Positions 28,413-38,600 of a stretch of 64,000 nt of DNA are shown in pieces. The translations under genes were made by a program, and so were the position numbers. The number at the start of each line of letters is the position of its first letter. Within the stretch, counting starts at the first letter, position 1. Below the pieces are notes generated by a model that did no database searches, was not told the DNA's origin, and worked only from the letters and a program-made list of their open reading frames with translations. The stretch comes from Planctomycetota bacterium (lineage in GTDB: Bacteria; Planctomycetota; Planctomycetia; Pirellulales; UBA1268), in assembly GCA_003669585.1 (NCBI GenBank), contig QWOQ01000017.1, forward strand, positions 248,001-312,000, in the 5' to 3' direction.

Positions 28413-29312
28413 TTATTTGCTTTGTATCGCAACTGGCTCTGCGGCACCCGCTTTTGCCTGCGCAATTGCAAACGCGACAAGCTTGGTTGACCGAAAAAAT
28501 CCTTCCCAGAAATTGTGCCCCTGTCCCTTGACGACTTCCAGTTCCACGAGCTTTCCTGCGCCGACCGATTCGTATCGTTTTTTGAGTTCAGCTGAATTCC
28601 GATCTAGCGGCACCACCGTATCGGCATCTCCGTGAATGATGAACACCGGAATGCCAGCTCGCGCGGCCACTGTTATCCGTTCAATCGGACACAGTTCATC
28701 AACCTTGGAGAGAAGCTGCTCTTGCGAGAGGCCATATGCAACAGCTGCACTTTCAGCACCCGGATAGGTGCGCCAGTCATAGACTGGGTAGATGCCGGCT
28801 ATCCCAGCACACAGTTCCGGATGGGCAATTGCCCAAGCACTCGCCCAGAGCCCGCCGCGACTCCTTCCAAAGGCACATGGTTTTTTTGAATAGCCCCGCT
28901 TCACCATTTCCGCATGCAGTCGTTCAGTGCATCGAATTCCCGCTGGGCTTCCATACGATTCTCCAGAATCAATTCCGGCAACCGCAACACCTGCAGCCGT
29001 AAACTGCTCGTGCATCCATCGTTCGGCTTCATCAGGATAGGCCGCTAGCGTCGGAGCATAGAGAATCCACGGTTTTGATTTTTCCGAGGCCGTGTTGTGT
29101 TCTTTTGTTTCCACTGACGGAAAAATGAACGCAGAATGCCCTTCGATGACAAATGACTCTCCCGGCAGAATCAGATTTTTGACTGGTTTCTCTGCTGTCG
29201 ATTGGTTTGATGGTTCATCGGCAGACACTATGCGATGGAAACTCCACAAAGTCGCCAGCATGAATGCGATGAACGCAAGTCTGTTGACCGGTTGCTTGAA
29301 AAAGTAATTCAT
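28413..29312 (-). CDS. Secreted alpha/beta hydrolase
   Basis: 299 residues with a signal peptide (about 1-31). The start at 29312 has GAGGAG about 10 nt upstream. The nucleophile sits in FGRSRGG (GXSXG), the acid in FIIHGDADTVVP, and the base in KGQGHNFWEG, all in the order of the prolyl oligopeptidase-like/dienelactone hydrolase group. The protein has a short Ser/Thr-rich N-terminal piece with a jelly-roll-like strand set before the hydrolase core. Substrate unknown; it acts outside the cytoplasm. It follows the barrel-like gene at 29468 by 155 nt. Confidence 0.87.
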   Translation of the reverse strand: MNYFFKQPVNRLAFIAFMLATLWSFHRIVSADEPSNQSTAEKPVKNLILPGESFVIEGHSAFIFPSVETKEHNTASEKSKPWILYAPTLAAYPDEAERWMHEQFTAAGVAVAGIDSGESYGSPAGIRCTERLHAEMVKRGYSKKPCAFGRSRGGLWASAWAIAHPELCAGIAGIYPVYDWRTYPGAESAAVAYGLSQEQLLSKVDELCPIERITVAARAGIPVFIIHGDADTVVPLDRNSAELKKRYESVGAGKLVELEVVKGQGHNFWEGFFRSTKLVAFAIAQAKAGAAEPVAIQSK

Positions 29313-29467
29313 TCGCAGAGACTCCTCGAATGTGTGACTGCATAACGCACATCAAAGCAGCAGTGTGCCACCTGTGCAGCACCTTCTCAAGCGCACGATC
29401 AGGCACAAGGCCAAGAAATGACCCCTTTGAGATTCCACACAATTATCCGCAGGCTCTCGGAATGCTC

Positions 29468-30514
29468 TTAGTAGGCGTAGGCAAAACCGGCGTATCCACC
29501 GGATGGGCTATTCATTGAGTCGAGTGTCCAGTTCCAACTGCCCCATGTGCTGAGTCGCTGTGTCACGTTCCACTGCACACCAAAGCCACTCGCCAGATCG
29601 GAGTTGAACGATGGAATATCTCCGGCCTGATAAAAGCCCTGATAAAATACTGCAAGACTTTTTTGAATTTGCTTTTGCAACGCCCAGCTTGCCCCTAGAG
29701 TGAATTCGCTATTGTTGTTGATTTGCACAATTCCGTTGCCATACATGCCGACATTCCATTCCAACAAAATATCGCCTGGAAAATTGTGATCGACAAGGAG
29801 CACCAGTGCCGGTTGATTTCCATATCGAAACGCCTGTGATGCCAAGTTGCTCGAAATGTAGGTTTCTAATCCGACGATTGGAATGTACATCCATTCTTTT
29901 TCTCCCCAGAGATGAATCTTGATATCAAATGCCAGCGGTTGAAATCCTTCGATTGCCGGCTCACCGTCAGCCGCCGCCATGACTGTCGGCCCATTGCTAA
30001 AAATACGTAACTCGACATCGTCGGTGAGTCCCGATCGCATCAGGAAACTCCACGACCATGTTTGCGGGGCACCGTCACCTGCCAGCGAGAGATTAAACGG
30101 CGTGGTTTCGATGTACGAACGTCCCTTGGGAAGCGTAAAAGGACTGTTGGGAAAATTGGCGGTGTCGGGCCCTGGAAAGTTGATGTCTGACGGCGGCACG
30201 CTGCGCTGCGAAGGTCCAGGAATCATTCGATGGATCAATCGGTAGACAAAGTTACTGTCCTGAGGGTTTTCGTTCGGTAACGGTGCATTCAACTCGGGCG
30301 CCATAGCTCGTGACGCGAGCACCACATCGCCGTTGTCGGGATCGATCGCATCACCATTTTCATCAGCCTGCTGATTTTTTTCGATCGATTGTTTATAGAG
30401 CAGGTCGATCAAATCGTTTGCCCAGATCGGCCTCGCGTCAATGCACATGAAAATTGCGCATAACGCGACAAGCTTGATCGTTGCACCTCTCTTTCGAAAT
30501 CTTTTTGATTTCAT
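29468..30514 (-). CDS. Outer-membrane beta-barrel-like protein
   Basis: 348 residues from the ATG at 30514. Basic N-terminus and signal peptide (to about residue 32), then an Asp/Asn/Pro-rich linker up to about 110, then alternating aromatic strands (SYIETTPFNLSL, WSWSFLMRSGLTDDVELRIF, LAVFYQGFYQAGDIPSF, LSTWGSWNWTLDS) with a C-terminal YAGFAYAY. The final aromatic residue and strand pattern suggest an outer-membrane barrel or a porin-like 'transporter'. It is similar in plan to the protein at 23939-24742. Function unknown. A GTG- or TTG-started longer form to 30541 is less likely. Confidence 0.72.
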   Translation of the reverse strand: MKSKRFRKRGATIKLVALCAIFMCIDARPIWANDLIDLLYKQSIEKNQQADENGDAIDPDNGDVVLASRAMAPELNAPLPNENPQDSNFVYRLIHRMIPGPSQRSVPPSDINFPGPDTANFPNSPFTLPKGRSYIETTPFNLSLAGDGAPQTWSWSFLMRSGLTDDVELRIFSNGPTVMAAADGEPAIEGFQPLAFDIKIHLWGEKEWMYIPIVGLETYISSNLASQAFRYGNQPALVLLVDHNFPGDILLEWNVGMYGNGIVQINNNSEFTLGASWALQKQIQKSLAVFYQGFYQAGDIPSFNSDLASGFGVQWNVTQRLSTWGSWNWTLDSMNSPSGGYAGFAYAY

Positions 30515-30691
30515 CTTCGCTCGGCAAAAAAACGTTGGCATTCATTGGTTTTTTGACAACTCTTATTGATTCGACAGAATAAAAGGGTTGAGTTGAGTTT
30601 GCGGTCGTCGATGCTGAACAGATTCTGCTTGTCGTGGGGAAAGAGAGGCGGTCTGCGAACTCTACGAACAATCGAGTGCTGTAAAGTCTGT

Positions 30692-31603
30692 TCAAACAAG
30701 CCTGGTCGCCGGATCGGTGGTACCAGGAGCCGGATGAATTCTCGGGTCGATTGCGTGGGCGAGAAGTTCGAGCGATTCGACGAGTCTCGGACCGGGTCGA
30801 CTAAAAAAGGCGTTGCCATCCATGACAAAAACGTTTCCCTTTTTCACTGCATCGAGACTGTGCCACCACGACTGACTCGCGACAATTGGGATATCCTCAA
30901 GCGTCCGGCTCGTGCTGTAGCCGCAACAGGCAATCGCAATCACCTCCGGCTGCGCGGCTTCGAGATCGTCGGGGGTGATTATTCGCGAACGTTCGCCAGA
31001 CACTGCAATCATTTCCCGACCACCTGCCATCTCAACGAGTTCGGGCGTCCAGTGACCGCATGAAAAAAGCGGGTCGAGCCATTCAAGCACGACCACTCGT
31101 GGTCGCGTCAAAATTCCAGTCGAACGATTGGCAACGGCCAAAACCCGGCTTCGAAGATTTTCTACAAACCGTGTTGCTTGCTTTTCGACACCCGCAGCTC
31201 GCCCCACTACGACCATCGAATCGAAGACTTGCGCAAGTGTTTGTGGTTCGAGATTCAAGACCGTTGGTGCGCCCGGAAGTGCGCAGACTGCTTGCCGCAC
31301 CTCTTCTTCGGCTACAGCACACACGTCACACAGCGCCTGTGTCACAATAATATCTGGCCTGAGTGATTCAAGCATTTTCCGATCGAGCGTATACAGTGCC
31401 TGACGGTCGACCATTCGGATTCGTACAAGTCGATCAATGTCCGCACTCGAAGCGTCTCTCGGAATGAGAGTCTCTGTGACTTTTGGAAGCGATCGGATCG
31501 ACGGTGGATAGTCACATTCGTGCGTGACGCCTACAAGATATTTCTCAAGGCCGATTGCACAGACGATCTCAGTCGCACTTGGAAGCAGTGAGACAATCCG
31601 CAT
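30692..31603 (-). CDS. Cobalamin-binding-like protein (BtuF/periplasmic-binding fold)
   Basis: 303 residues, beginning directly with the mature fold (MRIVSLLPSATEIVCAIGL) and with no signal peptide. The pattern VGVTHECDYPP, DIIVTQALCDVCAV, LEWLDPLFSCGHWTPELVEMAGG and SRPGPRLVESLELLA fits the class III periplasmic-binding proteins near BtuF, usually annotated as cobalamin-binding. The lack of an export signal is common in this subgroup and means it may act in the cytoplasm, perhaps in corrinoid handling. It is only 10 nt from the end of the DUF6580 gene, so the two form an operon. Confidence 0.82.
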   Translation of the reverse strand: MRIVSLLPSATEIVCAIGLEKYLVGVTHECDYPPSIRSLPKVTETLIPRDASSADIDRLVRIRMVDRQALYTLDRKMLESLRPDIIVTQALCDVCAVAEEEVRQAVCALPGAPTVLNLEPQTLAQVFDSMVVVGRAAGVEKQATRFVENLRSRVLAVANRSTGILTRPRVVVLEWLDPLFSCGHWTPELVEMAGGREMIAVSGERSRIITPDDLEAAQPEVIAIACCGYSTSRTLEDIPIVASQSWWHSLDAVKKGNVFVMDGNAFFSRPGPRLVESLELLAHAIDPRIHPAPGTTDPATRLV

Positions 31604-31613
31604 TCAGACTCCC

Positions 31614-32144
31614 TCAGGTAATCGCAATGACAGCGGGAGCACCTGCACGAACACTCGGAATCGATTTTTCAGCCAGCCATACGGCGCCAAAGAGGCCTGT
31701 GGAAAAAAACGCGTCGCCCGCTAGCGAGTTTTGAAAAAATGGGATTGCCAATGTAAAACAGTCAGCGAGTCCCTCGAGCGAATGTGGATAGAAGCTCCAC
31801 CAGCACGCAAGATTCGTAATGATAAAAAACTGCGTAGCACCAACGAACGTTGCCATCGCGACATGACCGAAGAATCGCGACGTGGCGATCAAGCGTCCAA
31901 TCAAAACGCTGATGAGCATGCTTCCATAGACAACGGGCATCAGCCAGTACCCGCCGATCACAAGATCGCTTGCTCCAAGCACCACCAGTGGCGCGAGCAT
32001 GGCGACTCTTCGATCAACAAACATCGCGCCTGCAAAAATTGCCATTGCTCCCACCGGCGTCACGTTCGGCGGATGTGGCAACAGTCGCATGGCCGCACAC
32101 AACGATAGAAGTCCACACATCAGAACAAACCGTTGCCATTTCAT
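31614..32144 (-). CDS. DUF6580 family membrane protein (putative transport component)
   Basis: 176 residues from the ATG at 32144, with five or so hydrophobic segments (for example VLMCGLLSLCAAMRLL, VTPVGAMAIFAGAMFV, MLAPLVVLGASDLVIG). The block PHPPNVTPVGAMAIFAG and the FYPHSLEGLADCFTLAIPFF region are typical of DUF6580, a family that looks like substrate-binding S components of ECF transporters. No ATPase or T component is seen nearby. Together with the adjacent cobalamin-binding-like protein, a role in vitamin B12 or corrinoid uptake is possible, but that is inference. Confidence 0.78.
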   Translation of the reverse strand: MKWQRFVLMCGLLSLCAAMRLLPHPPNVTPVGAMAIFAGAMFVDRRVAMLAPLVVLGASDLVIGGYWLMPVVYGSMLISVLIGRLIATSRFFGHVAMATFVGATQFFIITNLACWWSFYPHSLEGLADCFTLAIPFFQNSLAGDAFFSTGLFGAVWLAEKSIPSVRAGAPAVIAIT

Positions 32145-32279
32145 ACCAGACTCCAAAATACGCTTCTCATGTCGCTGCTACAGTTCTTGCGACGCAACTC
32201 AACTCGCAACAACGAATGTAGCCTACGATCTTGATCCCGAAAACTACCTGAAGCCGATGTCGAGCGGAATCGGGCTTTT

Positions 32280-32300
32280 TGTGTGGCCTTTTTTCACACA
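32280..32300. repeat. Small hairpin in the divergent gap
   Basis: TGTGTG, a 9-nt loop with six T, then CACACA. It lies between the DUF6580 gene and the PVC dehydrogenase gene. Too short to be a convincing terminator. Confidence 0.35.
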
Positions 32301-32375
32301 GCCTGCAAGTAGCATGCGTCTACGATAACCGGATATTCTTTCATTGTGATTTCTCACGCATGAAGAGGTGAAACA

Positions 32376-35300
32376 ATGCTGATTTCTCTCAAGGTCTGGA
32401 ATGGTTCGCCAGTGCGTTGTTCTGTTGCAGCAGTGTCGGTTGTCGGCCACCTGCTTGTACAAGTGATGTATCTCCTGTGCGGAACGTCCTTGCCTTCGAT
32501 CAGGGCCGCTGAGATTGTGTCGGATTCTCACCCGATTATCGACACCGAACAAGGTTCGCCACACGTCACGCCTGCGAGAGAGGCACTCGGGATGATCTCC
32601 TGTTCTGAAGGAATCACCGCGTCGCTGTTTGCATCAGAACCCTTGATCCGTAATCCAATTGCCATGCACGTCGATCCCTCTGGACGAATCTGGGTGGCTG
32701 AAAACTTGAGCTACTCCGCACATCCACCGAAAGCTCCTGCCGGCATGCGAGACAGCGTCGTTGTACTTCTCGATACCGACGACGATGGCCAAGCCGATAC
32801 GCGCCATCTCTTTCTCGATAATCTCGAAGGGCTCACGAGCATCGCAGTTGGCCACGGCGGCGTGTGGCTCATGTGTCCACCGCGTTTGGTATTTGTTCCC
32901 GACCGTGATGGAGATGCCGTTGCCGACGGGGCTGCCGAGCTGATCCTCGATGGATTCGACATGCCGCGAGAAAACTACCACAATTTTGCGAACGGACTTT
33001 CATGGGGACCAGATGGCTGGCTCTACGGACGATGCGGGGCGAGTTGTCCCGGAGAGATTGGTGCTCCGGGTGCTTCTTCAGAGTCCCGCATTCCTTTGCG
33101 TGGTGGAATGTGGCGATACCATCCCAACAATGGCCTCTACGAGTCGCTGTGTCACGGCACGACAAATCCGTGGGGCCATGACTGGGATACTCGCGGTGAA
33201 TGTTTTTTCATCAACACCGTCAACGGGCATTTCTGGCAGATGATTCCCGGGTCTCATCTGGTGCGTCCACATACAATCGATCCCAATCCAAATGTCTATC
33301 AACCGATTGATTTCCATGCCGACCATTGGCACTTTGATACCGGCAAGGGATGGGGTGCGTCGAGAGACGGGAACGCCAATAATTTTGGAGGAGGACACGC
33401 TCATTCCGGAGGGCTGATCGTGCCCAATGATTCACGATGGCCGGCACGCTTGCGGGATCGCTTTCTCACGCTTAATTTTCACGGTCGACGAGTCAACGCC
33501 GAGCGACTTGATCGAGAGGGTTCGGGGTTCATCGCACGCCATGAGCCAGATCCTATTCTCTTTGGCGATCCTTGGTTTCGCGGCATCGATCTGATTGGAA
33601 TGCCAGACGGACGTATCGCGGTTCTCGACTGGAGTGACACCGGCGAATGCCACGAACACACAGGTGTGCATCGCTCGAGCGGTCGCATCTATGCGCTGGC
33701 CGGCGAATCTCGAATGCCGATACGACGATTGTGTGCCATGGAATCAAAAGAGCTTGCTCGGCTTGCCTCGGCCGATGAATGGACTGCTCGCTCTGCTCGA
33801 CGCGCGCTTGTTGATCGCTTTGAGACCGATCCCGAAAAAGTGGCATCTGTTCAAATTTTCCGCGACTTCCTCTCGCGCTCCGACGATGTGATCGTGCGTC
33901 TGCGATCACTTTGGGCACTGCATTCACTCGATTCTCTTGACGAAAATGAGATCATCGAGCTCTCGCACGATCCTGATGCATCCATCCGCACCTGGGCAGT
34001 GCGCCTCCTAGTTGATTTCTGGCCGCTTGACACTGTCATGAATCAGCGGCCTCGGCCCGATCACGTTGTCTCAACTGCATCTCTTGCAATGCTCCTGCGA
34101 TTAGCCGAGCAAGATTCCTCTCCCGAGGTTCGATTGGCGATTGCCTCATCGCTTCAGCGACTGCCGATTTCTCTGCGACCAGAAATCGCCGCACAACTCG
34201 TGTCTCATGCTTCGGATGCCTCCGATCATAATCTTCCACTGATGATTTGGTATGGACTGATGCCACTTATCGATACGCATCCACAGAGCCTTGTCGACGT
34301 GTTCGCCGCCTGTCGTCTGCCGATAACTCGAGTGCTCATTGCGCGATCGCTCGCCGAGCGACTTCCTCACGCATCACAATATTTTTCGGCATTGCTCGAT
34401 CGCGCCATCAAAGGAACCGATGACTTACAGACAGATCTACTCGCAGGGCTGAGCGAAGGACTCCGCGGACGACATCGAGTGATAAAGCCGGACGGGTGGG
34501 ATTCGTTTCGTACTGCCGTACTCGAAGCACATGCTTCGCTTCAGGAAACATTTGATTCCCTCGATGCTGTCTTTGGCGACGGCCGCGCGATTGAGGAACT
34601 TCAGCGACTCGTACGAGATGCTCAAGCGCCACTCGAAACACGCCGAATGGCTCTTGCCACACTTGTTGAAATCCGTGCACCAGACCTCAAGCAACTCTGT
34701 GAAGAAATGCTGAAAGTGCGGTTTGTTAATATCGCTGCTGCGCGTGGACTTGCAATCGATCCCGATGCATCTGGCGCCACAATGATTCTAAAACACTATG
34801 GTTCGTTTCATCCTTCCGATCATGCCGCACTGATCACGATTCTCGTTTCCAGACCGAGTTTTGCCCACGTGCTTCTCGAAAATATTGACAAAGAAAAAGT
34901 GCCCAGAAAGGATCTTTCGGCTCTCGCCGTCAGACAGATTCTCTCTCTGAACGATGCGGAACTTTCGGAGCATCTCCGACGAGTGTGGGGTGATTCGCGA
35001 GAAAGCCCGGAGGGAAAACGTGCGGCCATCGCAACTCTCAAGGCAACTCTTCAGAACCAATCTCTTTCCAAGGCCGACCCCCAAGCAGGACGAGGAACGT
35101 ATGCAAAACTCTGCGGCGCCTGTCACGTACTGTATGGGGTAGGAGGCACGCTTGGACCTGATCTCACAGGATCATCCCGTCATAATCTCGATTATCTTCT
35201 GACAAACATGATCGATCCCAGTGCCGTCGTTACCGCTGACTATCGAATGAGCGTGGTGCATTTGACGGATGGTCGCGTGCTCGGCGGACTCATTTCACAG

Positions 35301-35489
35301 CAATCTGATCGCTCGATCACACTTCGAAATCCGACTGAGTCGTTCGTCCTTGTACGCGATGACATCGAAAGCATTCGAGACTCCGGAGTCTCGATCATGC
35401 CCGAGGGACAACTTGCCTTGCTTTCAGAAAATGAGATTCGCGATCTCGTCGCTTATCTTACTTCTGCGGTGCAGGTTCCGCTGAAGTAA
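32376..35489 (+). CDS. PVC-type heme-binding membrane-bound dehydrogenase-like protein
   Basis: 1037 residues. The N-terminal half is a beta-propeller of the Pirellula/Verrucomicrobium dehydrogenase type (ASLFASEPLIRNPIAMHVDPSG, DGFDMPRENYHNFANGLSWG, RGGMWRYHP, NPWGHDWD). The middle is helical, likely HEAT-like repeats. The C-terminus carries a cytochrome c with CGACH (C913, C916, H917) and a probable distal Met1008 in SIMPEG. A hydrophobic N-terminal stretch (about 15-37) serves for export. In this family the propeller is thought to oxidise a sugar-type substrate and pass electrons to the heme, but the substrate is unproven. It is 137 nt upstream of a cytochrome/DUF1501 pair on the same strand. 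Confidence 0.92.
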   Translation: MLISLKVWNGSPVRCSVAAVSVVGHLLVQVMYLLCGTSLPSIRAAEIVSDSHPIIDTEQGSPHVTPAREALGMISCSEGITASLFASEPLIRNPIAMHVDPSGRIWVAENLSYSAHPPKAPAGMRDSVVVLLDTDDDGQADTRHLFLDNLEGLTSIAVGHGGVWLMCPPRLVFVPDRDGDAVADGAAELILDGFDMPRENYHNFANGLSWGPDGWLYGRCGASCPGEIGAPGASSESRIPLRGGMWRYHPNNGLYESLCHGTTNPWGHDWDTRGECFFINTVNGHFWQMIPGSHLVRPHTIDPNPNVYQPIDFHADHWHFDTGKGWGASRDGNANNFGGGHAHSGGLIVPNDSRWPARLRDRFLTLNFHGRRVNAERLDREGSGFIARHEPDPILFGDPWFRGIDLIGMPDGRIAVLDWSDTGECHEHTGVHRSSGRIYALAGESRMPIRRLCAMESKELARLASADEWTARSARRALVDRFETDPEKVASVQIFRDFLSRSDDVIVRLRSLWALHSLDSLDENEIIELSHDPDASIRTWAVRLLVDFWPLDTVMNQRPRPDHVVSTASLAMLLRLAEQDSSPEVRLAIASSLQRLPISLRPEIAAQLVSHASDASDHNLPLMIWYGLMPLIDTHPQSLVDVFAACRLPITRVLIARSLAERLPHASQYFSALLDRAIKGTDDLQTDLLAGLSEGLRGRHRVIKPDGWDSFRTAVLEAHASLQETFDSLDAVFGDGRAIEELQRLVRDAQAPLETRRMALATLVEIRAPDLKQLCEEMLKVRFVNIAAARGLAIDPDASGATMILKHYGSFHPSDHAALITILVSRPSFAHVLLENIDKEKVPRKDLSALAVRQILSLNDAELSEHLRRVWGDSRESPEGKRAAIATLKATLQNQSLSKADPQAGRGTYAKLCGACHVLYGVGGTLGPDLTGSSRHNLDYLLTNMIDPSAVVTADYRMSVVHLTDGRVLGGLISQQSDRSITLRNPTESFVLVRDDIESIRDSGVSIMPEGQLALLSENEIRDLVAYLTSAVQVPLK

Positions 35490-35531
35490 CGCGTGCGATC
35501 AACTTCGTTTTTTTCAAGCCTCTTTTGTATC

Positions 35532-35559
35532 GGTATTCTTGCTCTGGTATTCTTGCTCT
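35532..35559. repeat. Two-unit 14-bp tandem duplication
   Basis: Exact direct copies of ggtattcttgctct, followed by a partial third start (ggta). It lies in the leader of the cytochrome gene at 35627. Confidence 0.8.
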
Positions 35560-35626
35560 GGTAGTCCTCAGTACGCTGGCCTTCCTATCGTCATGACGAG
35601 GCCTGCTCGCAACACCTGTATGCACA

Positions 35627-38600
35627 ATGTCTGTGATGCACATGCTTTTATTGAACTTCCTGTTTTGTCAACATGTTGGCTGGGCGATTCGCCCTGGTCT
35701 GTGTGGAATTGGAATTATTGGCTCGGTTTTTTGGTCAACTTTTCTTTATGCCGTTGATCTGCCCGATTCCGCAACGCATCCCATTGATTTTGTCCGCGAC
35801 ATTGAGCCGCTTTTGACCAAGCACTGCCTGAAATGCCACGGTCCCGAGACGGATAAAAGTGGATTTCGAGTTGATATCAAGCGGATCGTTATGGAGGGAG
35901 CCGATCTTTACGGTCCCGTAGTCGTTCCTGGAAAAAGCGCCGAGAGCCCGCTGGTTCGATTGGTCGCAGGACTTGAAGACGGCATGCAAATGCCACCCGA
36001 GGGAGACCCTCTTTCCAACGAAGAGATTTCTCTCTTGCGCGGCTGGATTGATCAGGGTGCCGAGTGGCCACCGTCAGCCGGTGCGCTCGACACCGATCTA
36101 CGAAAAACGCACTGGGCGTTTCAGCCGCTTCACGCTGTTCCAATTCCTGCTGCAGGTAGTTCTGGCGGCAATCCAATTGATGCTTTTCTTGAAGCGTCGA
36201 TGCGTGAACAGAATCTGCCGCTTTTACCGCAGGCATCAAAACAGGTTCTCCTGCGCAGGCTCTCGTGCGACCTTCTCGGTCTTCCGCCGGCCTCTGGTGA
36301 AGCCGATGCATTTGCATTGGATGCTTCCGACGATGCTTGGGAAAAATTAGTCGATCGCATGCTCGCATCGCCACACTTTGGAGAACGCTGGGCCAGACAC
36401 TGGCTTGACGTTGTACGATTTGCAGAGAGCGATGGCTTTGAAACAAACCAACCGCGGCCCAATGCATGGCGGTATCGCGACTGGGTGATCGGCGCATTCA
36501 ATTCCGACATGCCTTTTGATGAGTTCGTGCGATGCCAACTCGTTGGCGACATGCTTGGTGCTGATGAAGCAACCGGCTTCATTGTCGGAGGTCCTTGGGA
36601 TCGAGTGAAATCGCCCGATCCAGTTCTCACAGCGAATCAGCGGGCCGACGAACTGCACGATATGGTCAGCACCACCGCTTCGACGTTTCTCGGACTGACC
36701 GTCGGTTGTGCTCGCTGCCACAATCACAAGTTCGATCCAATTCCACAGACGGACTACTACGCCATGAAGGCGATCTTTGCCGGTGTTGAACATGGCGATC
36801 GGCCGATCATGTCAGCCGACGCTCTCGAGCGGCAAAAAACTCTCGAGTCGCTGCAAGCGACACTTGCACCAATCACAAAACGCTTAACGCAATTCAATCC
36901 GCACTGCCGGATTGGGCGGACTCTTATGATTGACGACGACTCGTCAGAGGTTGCCGGAATCAGGCAGCTTGTTCCGCGAATCGGATTGCAGCTGCATCAG
37001 CCCGGCACCGGTCGTGGCGAGGCTTCCGATCCCGGCACCGTTGAGCGGCTTCCTAATCTTGCTCGCAACTATTCCTACTGGAACAATGTTGCCGGGCGAG
37101 ATCTGTTTCTCTGGAGCCCACATATTGAAGGACGCTTTTGTATCTGGGTTTCTTGGGGCTGTGGCTGGAACACCCATGCAGAAGACGCTCGTTACATTCT
37201 CGACATTGATGGTGATCCTGCGACCACCGATGACCAGCAGGAGATTTTCGTTGCCGATCATCGACATTTTTCAGATGCATCCGGTGAAGTTTCATCGCAG
37301 CCGCTTTGGAGCGGATTTGCCTTTGCTGGCGAACACGACCTCAAAGAAACAAGTTCTGTTGTGCTTCGAGGCGGATCGACCGACGCATATGTCACCGCTG
37401 ATCTGATCTGTTTTCAAGAAGCTCTTCCACCAATGGCGTCGCAGTCGACGGGCTCGGGCACTCCGCTGCTGCGTTCGAGCGTCACTCGGGGGAATAACGT
37501 TGAATCGTTTCCCGACATTGAAACCGCTTTTGTACGCTTTTCAATCACTGAAACTTCTCAGCTTGAGCCCTGCATCGATGAGCTTGAAATTTTTTCTCTC
37601 GACGGTCGCAATGTGGCCCTCGATGCATCCCCATCGTCATCGGGCGACTTCCCTCAGAATCCGCTCCATACACTCAAACACATAAACGACGGCCGCTACG
37701 GCAACGCATGGAGTTGGATTTCTGATGAATTTGGTCGCGGATGGGTGCAGTTGGCTTTTGCAAAACGCGAGTGGATCAATCGCATCGAGTGGAGCCGTGA
37801 TCGTGAAAATGTTCCCCGCTATGAAGATCGCCTCGCAATTGGCTATCGCATCGAGGTTTCGCTTGATGGAATGCAGTGGCAGCCGATTGCTTCAAGCGAC
37901 GACCGTCTTCCGTATGCCCGCTATAAAAATGTCAAGGTGCCAACGCTTGGACCACTCGATGCACAGACACGAGATGAAGTCAATCGTTTGACTGAAGAAA
38001 AGATGCAGATCGATGTCACAGTGGCATCGCTGAACCGCGTTCCATCGGCCTACGCCGGCCGCTTTGTCGAGCCAGCACCGACCCACCGAATGCATCGAGG
38101 CGATCCGATGTCGCCTCGTGAATCGATTCCTCCAGGTGGGCTGATCGCATTTGGTCAACCGCTCCACCTGACGGACGAAGCAACCAATCAGCAGCGACGA
38201 CGTGCTTTGGCTGATTGGATTGTCTCACCCGATCATCCACTTACGGCGCGAGTGATTGTCAATCGTCTGTGGCACTATCATTTCGGCACCGGACTCGTTG
38301 ACACTCCAAGTGATTTTGGCATCAACGGTGGAAGACCTACACATCCACAGTTGCTCGATTGGTTGGCAGGGGAACTCGTAAAGCAGGGTTGGCGACTCAA
38401 GCCAATACATCGTTTGATTGTCACGAGCCAAGCGTTCAAGCGATCGAGCGAATCGCAGGCCGGCCCACTTGCGATTGATGCCCAGTCGCGATGGTTGTGG
38501 CGTTATCCTCCGAGACGCCTCGAGGCAGAGGCCTTGCGGGATTCGATTCTTGCAGCGAGTGGGGCGCTCGACATTCGAATGGGAGGACCGGGATTTGATC

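Noticed and set aside
32145..32375. Cobalamin riboswitch before the DUF6580/cobalamin-binding-like genes
   Set aside because: I could not find the conserved B12-box sequence or a convincing fold; only a 6-bp hairpin is present.
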